A program made the position numbers and the translations under genes. Below the pieces are notes generated by a model, which had not been told where the DNA came from, searched no databases, and saw nothing but the letters and a program-made list of their open reading frames with translations. A stretch of DNA of 64,000 nucleotides from Polysphondylium violaceum (taxonomy: Eukaryota > Evosea > Eumycetozoa > Dictyosteliales > Dictyosteliaceae), in assembly GCA_000277445.1 (NCBI GenBank), contig AJWJ01000016.1, positions 1 to 64,000 of the forward strand. The letters are read 5' to 3'. Below, in pieces: positions 60,041 through 64,000 of this stretch (within the stretch, counting starts at the first letter, position 1; each line of letters opens with the position of its first letter).

Positions 60041-61134
60041 ATGTCATCAACATCTGCCTCTGTGGCCGAAATACAACCTAAGATTAGTGACTTTGTCAGC
60101 ATTACACCCTATTTGAAATTGGAAACATCATTTCAAAGTCTTTTTTTATTTTTGTATCTGTTAAAGATAATATATCTCGTTAAAATAGAGAGAAAGAACA
60201 ATGGGTTCCAATTAAAGCTCTGGGTTCACATTATTTGTTTTTTTTACAACTTTTTCAACGGTATAGCCAATAGTTTAGTATTTATATCTAAAACAAGTGT
60301 ACAAGCATGGTTAAACTATGTCACTTTTGTGGTATTAGTATTATATTTGATAGTTTTAGCCTCAGCATTATTATTATTTTTACATTGGTAAGTTATTTAA
60401 ATATAGCTGATAAAAACAAAGACTAACTATTTAATTTTAATAGGGTATCTTTAATAACAGATGTTTTATCAGTAACCAAAGGAGGAAAAGTATTGACTAG
60501 AAATAATGGTATTTTATTTTTTGGTGTTTTCTTTATTCCGAATTTAATTTTATCAATCATATTTTATATCATTGCCATGTGGTTCCAAACCAAAGTCAAT
60601 TTTAATTTACTAATGAAGGTTCAACAATATTTCTTATTGGGGACTGTATGTTTGGTAACTTTTATTCTCTGGGGATTCCTTGTCTATCAAATGATTATTA
60701 TGAATCCAGTTAGTAGAAATAGTGCTGTATGTAATTTTATATTTAATTTAATTATTATTATTTAACCTAATTATATCTTTTAAATATAGAAAAAGTTTTT
60801 TATTATGGCATTTTTATTTTCAACTACAACAGTTTTAGTTATTTTATTCCAAGTCATCATTGCATTTTCACCACCTTCAAATATATTGTGGTGCGTATAT
60901 TTAAATATTATTACATGTATTTGCTTTCACCTCCAAGTATTGTTTACAGTGTTTCCAATCAACATACATAAAATTAGAAAATACTATAACCCCCAATACG
61001 TCGAACCTTCGCTCAGACACTCTCAAATTAGTCCTAAAAATTCAAATTCTGAAAAAAACATTTCACTAAAGAAAGTGGAACCAGAATACACCTGCCAACC
61101 CGCAAATATATCTGTTGGCAATATTCAACCTTAG
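60041..61134 (+). CDS. Seven-TM receptor-like protein D (tandem family)
   Basis: Exons 60041-60387, 60444-60726 and 60790-61134 give 324 residues. It has the same seven hydrophobic segments and spacing as C, for example LFLFLYLLKIIYLVKI, WVHIICFFYNFFNGIANSLV, LYLIVLASALLLFLHW, ILFFGVFFIPNLILSIIFYI and FLLGTVCLVTFILWGFLVYQ. The third exon, however, is closer to E in its end: FTVFPINIHKIRKYYNPQYV and a tail ending ISVGNIQP (E ends LSFGDVQP). The shared C-terminal motif (xxS(V/F)G(N/D)(I/V)QP) could be a cytosolic interaction signal. Splice phases equal those of the others. Confidence 0.8.
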
Positions 61135-62014
61135 TCGATCTAGATCTTATTTAATTAATTTATTATTATTATTATTATTATCATACTATGTACATTAACA
61201 ATAAGTCATCCATAACATCACATCCACCTTTTACACCACCACCGATTTTCATCGATAAATAAATCCAATTAAAATAATCCTTTCATTAAAATGTAAATTA
61301 TACGAGTAATTGATTTACTTTTTTCCAAAAATATCAACATCTCCATCACAATTTTTCATGGGGGTGAAGATGGAATAATATTGGTTTTTTATATGTGTGA
61401 GTGTGAGTGTGTGGAAAAGTGAGGGTTTATATATTTATTATATGTGTATAAATATATATATGTATTTGTATCAACCCCTTTACCCCCTATATCACTCTAT
61501 TCATCATGTGCCTATAAATATATATATATCTTTTTTAAAATAGAGAGAAATAGGGTGAGAGGGGGAAGGGGTGGGGGAATTTGTGGTTGATGGAGTTTAG
61601 ATTCTCTATATATGTTGTTGAAAATATATGATTGGTATGTGTGGAAATGAATCAGGTTGGGTTGATTCCCACTCTCAACAATTATATTTATGTGTTTAGG
61701 AAAATGAGATATACTTGGAGTTTAATATATATTTAATTTTTACTCTCCCCTATTCCTATAGTGTGAGATAGGGTTAACCCCAATTATTGATCATTTAAAA
61801 ATTTACATTCTTCAAATTCTCTTCTCTATTTCCATTTGTTTCGCTATCTATTTTTATTTTATTATTGTTGTTATTGCTATTGTTGTTGTTGCTGGTGTGT
61901 AATTGTTTATTTTTTTATCTTTGTTTATTTTTTATTTTGTGTTAGTCTTTGATAATAGTATTATATTAAAAGGAGGAAGAATAGTGTTAATATATAATAT
62001 ATTATTTAAATACA
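61135..62014. promoter_or_regulatory. Spacer with G-rich block upstream of 7-TM gene E
   Basis: Contains an (ATT)n run near 61160-61180, GTGTGAG repeats near 61395-61415, and a G-rich block at 61553-61578 (GGGGGAAGGGGTGGGGG). The last is the reverse polarity of the C-rich blocks before B-D. No gene recognised. Confidence 0.45.
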
Positions 62015-63103
62015 ATGTCATCTATGCATTTTGATAGCAGTCAACTCTTGTCTTCAGAAGCTTATATGGAGCTTGAACAAGAGTTGATGGTTCGAGATGT
62101 AGAGAGTGTTACTATAGATATTAAGTTAACTTGTTCATTTGTATCGATTCTGTTGTTCCTAAGTGTTTTAAAAATTATTTATTTATGTGTTCTCGAAAGA
62201 AAATCAAAAGGTTTTATCCTGAAAATGATTGTCACAGGTTCAAATTTAATTGCCCTTTTATTGACCGATATTGGAATGTTCCTTTTGTTCGAAGGTACTA
62301 TGAAGATGGATAAATGGATTAGTTTTAGTTTATTTGTTAATTTGTTTATCAATCTAACTTGTTTGGCATCTATTTTAATTTTATTTTTACACTGGTAAGT
62401 TGAATTTAAATGGAAAATAAAAAAAATTATTAATCCTGGAAAATAAAATAGGGTATCAATGATGACAAATATATTTGATATTAGAAAAGGAAAGTTATTA
62501 TCAAGAAATGAAAGGATATCATTTATAAGTGTATTTTATGGGCCAAACTTTATTTTATCAATCTTGACATTTATATTTTATGTTGCTAAAGTTCCAGGTT
62601 TCGAAAAATTATCACTAGTATCAACTTATTTTGTGACATGTACTAGTTTAGTAATTATATTGGTGTTGTATTGTTTATTGATAAATCAACTTTTTAAAAT
62701 GGATCCTTCAACAAGAAATAATACTGTATGTATTTTGATGAAATCTTTTCAAAACTATCTCCTTTTTATGTTAACATGATTTGTGTAGAAAAAATTCTTC
62801 ATCACAGCATTTGTATTTTCAACTACAACTTTTTTACTCTTACTATTGAATTTCTTGACAGCTTATAATATTCAACCATATGAATTATATTGGGTTAATA
62901 TTTTAACCATACTTTTCTTTGAATTTCAAGTTGTATTTACAGTGTTTCCATTTAATATACATAAGATAATTAAATACTATAACCCTGATTATGTCAAGCC
63001 CCCTAAAAAGGAACTATTTAAGAAAAAAAATTCAAATCAAGTTAAAATACCCATGGATACGATTAAAGAAACAAATCTCTCTTTTGGAGATGTTCAACCA
63101 TAA
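62015..63103 (+). CDS. Seven-TM receptor-like protein E (tandem family)
   Basis: Exons 62015-62394, 62452-62725 and 62789-63103 give 322 residues. Exon 2 is 274 nt, three codons shorter than in A-D. TM segments include FVSILLFLSVLKIIYLCVL, LIALLLTDIGMFLLF, LFINLTCLASILILFLHW, FISVFYGPNFILSILTFI, LVIILVLYCLLINQLF, FFITAFVFSTTTFLLLLL and LYWVNILTILFFEFQVVF. Basic cytosolic loops (ERKSKGFILK, FDIRKGKLLSRNE, KMDPSTRNNTKKF) and a Lys-rich tail (NIHKIIKYYNPDYVKPPKKE). It keeps the Trp closing TM3 and the Pro-Asn of TM4, but has the longest, most acidic N-terminus (SEAYMELEQELMVRDVE). The tail ends GDVQP, like D. Confidence 0.78.
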
Positions 63104-64000
63104 AGAGAAAATGAAAAACACTTCTCCAACTGTCATATAGCCCTTCCATCAAAGGTACCGATACCACTAAATACGACAATAAATTTATAAATTCATCTTT
63201 CAAGAAGGAGTGGTGATATCATCTATTTTTAAACTATATTTGAAAATCTTAAATAGAAGTTTGACCAGAATGGCCCTCACATTTAAAAAAGTCCCTCTTG
63301 GAAACTTATACCATCTCATCTTATGCTCCATCTTTCTCGAGAATCTTCCATTTACTTAAAAGTGTATAAGATTTGCGAACCAGGTGCTTATGTGATCAAC
63401 TTCAATGAGATAGACACCTGCATGGCTAAATTATGTCAAAAATTTTGACTAGAACATCATCAGCTGTTACAAGTAATATCTATGATTTCAGTGGACACTG
63501 TTGATGATCCAAAGAGTTAAATATCCCAGTCGATTTTCAAATTTAATCATTTCATTTAGTTTTACAATAAATACGTTTTTGGTTTATTGTTCTTGATATC
63601 TTCAATATCTATTCTCTTTTTTGGCCCTAGCATTGTTATACTTTCCAATAATATTTAAGTGGGGTTTTCCCAAATCTTGATTTATCTAATTAGAAAATCA
63701 AAAAACTATCAAAGAGAACAATTTAAATTCAGTCAAACCAACACCAACCTCAAGTGAACATCGATTATAGATTCTAGTTGCCCCAATCAAACTGGTGGAT
63801 CTAATCTCTCCTATTGAGATAGTTAACCCTAAATTTCTTTCTTTTAAAAAAACATCAACATTTTTTATAATCTGCTTTGACCTTGGATTTAACACATTCT
63901 ATATTTGAATAAAAACCCCTTTTCCTAATTTTAAAAAAAATTTCAAAAAAACCTATGACTCCCTTTTTACCCCCTTGCCCTATATACTTGATCTATTTTA
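63104..64000. other. Right end of window with possible gene relics
   Basis: No intact gene. A plus frame near 63290-63450 reads in part VYKICEPGAYVINFNEIDTC with coding-like composition but no start. A minus frame, 63906 down to 63698, opens after a TATAG acceptor-like site and reads VLNPRSKQIIKNVDVFLKER and IGEIRSTSLIGATRIYNRCS to a stop. It could be the last exon of a minus-strand gene lying beyond the window, or a relic. Neither is recognised as a family. Confidence 0.35.

Overview
The window is nuclear DNA from a social amoeba (Dictyostelia). It shows short AT-rich introns with GTATGT/GTAAGT donors and long poly(A)/poly(T) runs between genes. It also carries Asn- and Gln-rich protein tracts and several lineage-typical families: a spore-coat-type Cys-rich protein, FNIP-type repeats, IPT/TIG-EGF cell-surface proteins, and a non-LTR element next to a tRNA gene. 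The coding DNA is less AT-rich than I would expect for D. discoideum, so another dictyostelid species seems more likely. That is an impression, not a measurement.

Layout. 1-15 kb: a fold-back repeat, a TLDc coiled-coil gene (+), a PH-domain/long coiled-coil gene (-), a decayed chitinase-like copy beside its intact GH18 parent (+), a four-exon YIPF5 Golgi protein (-), a spore-coat-like protein (-), and an unrecognised four-exon gene (+). 15-20 kb: 4.6 kb with no recognisable gene upstream of a MEF2-type MADS-box factor (+). 21-25.5 kb: a FUSC-type membrane transporter (-) and a small Pro/Gln-rich membrane protein (+).

25.9-46.3 kb: three IPT/TIG-EGF single-pass cell-surface proteins of the ComC/Tgr kind (all +). 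They share one plan: a 137-nt signal-peptide exon, an IPT array, one EGF module, a conserved membrane-proximal domain, a TM helix and a short basic tail. Their recognisable membrane-proximal IPT counts are about 4, 5 and 21. A mitochondrial-type TPR protein (-) and an FNIP-type protein with a reading-frame break (+) lie between the first and second.

46.3-54.3 kb: a dispersed repeat, a broken LINE endonuclease fragment and tRNA-His(GUG) (-), then housekeeping genes: a class I glutamine amidotransferase (+), SRRM1 (-) divergent from PSTK (+), and ubiquilin (+) with a relic of its UBA exon downstream.

55-63.1 kb: five head-to-tail genes (+), each with three exons, encoding about 309-329-residue proteins with seven predicted membrane segments and an N-out/C-in charge pattern. 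I cannot assign this family. It is the best candidate here for an undescribed receptor-like system, and four of the five genes have C/CA-rich or G-rich blocks upstream.

Most gene models were built by hand from open frames, GT...AG boundaries, phase continuity and family resemblance. No search was run.
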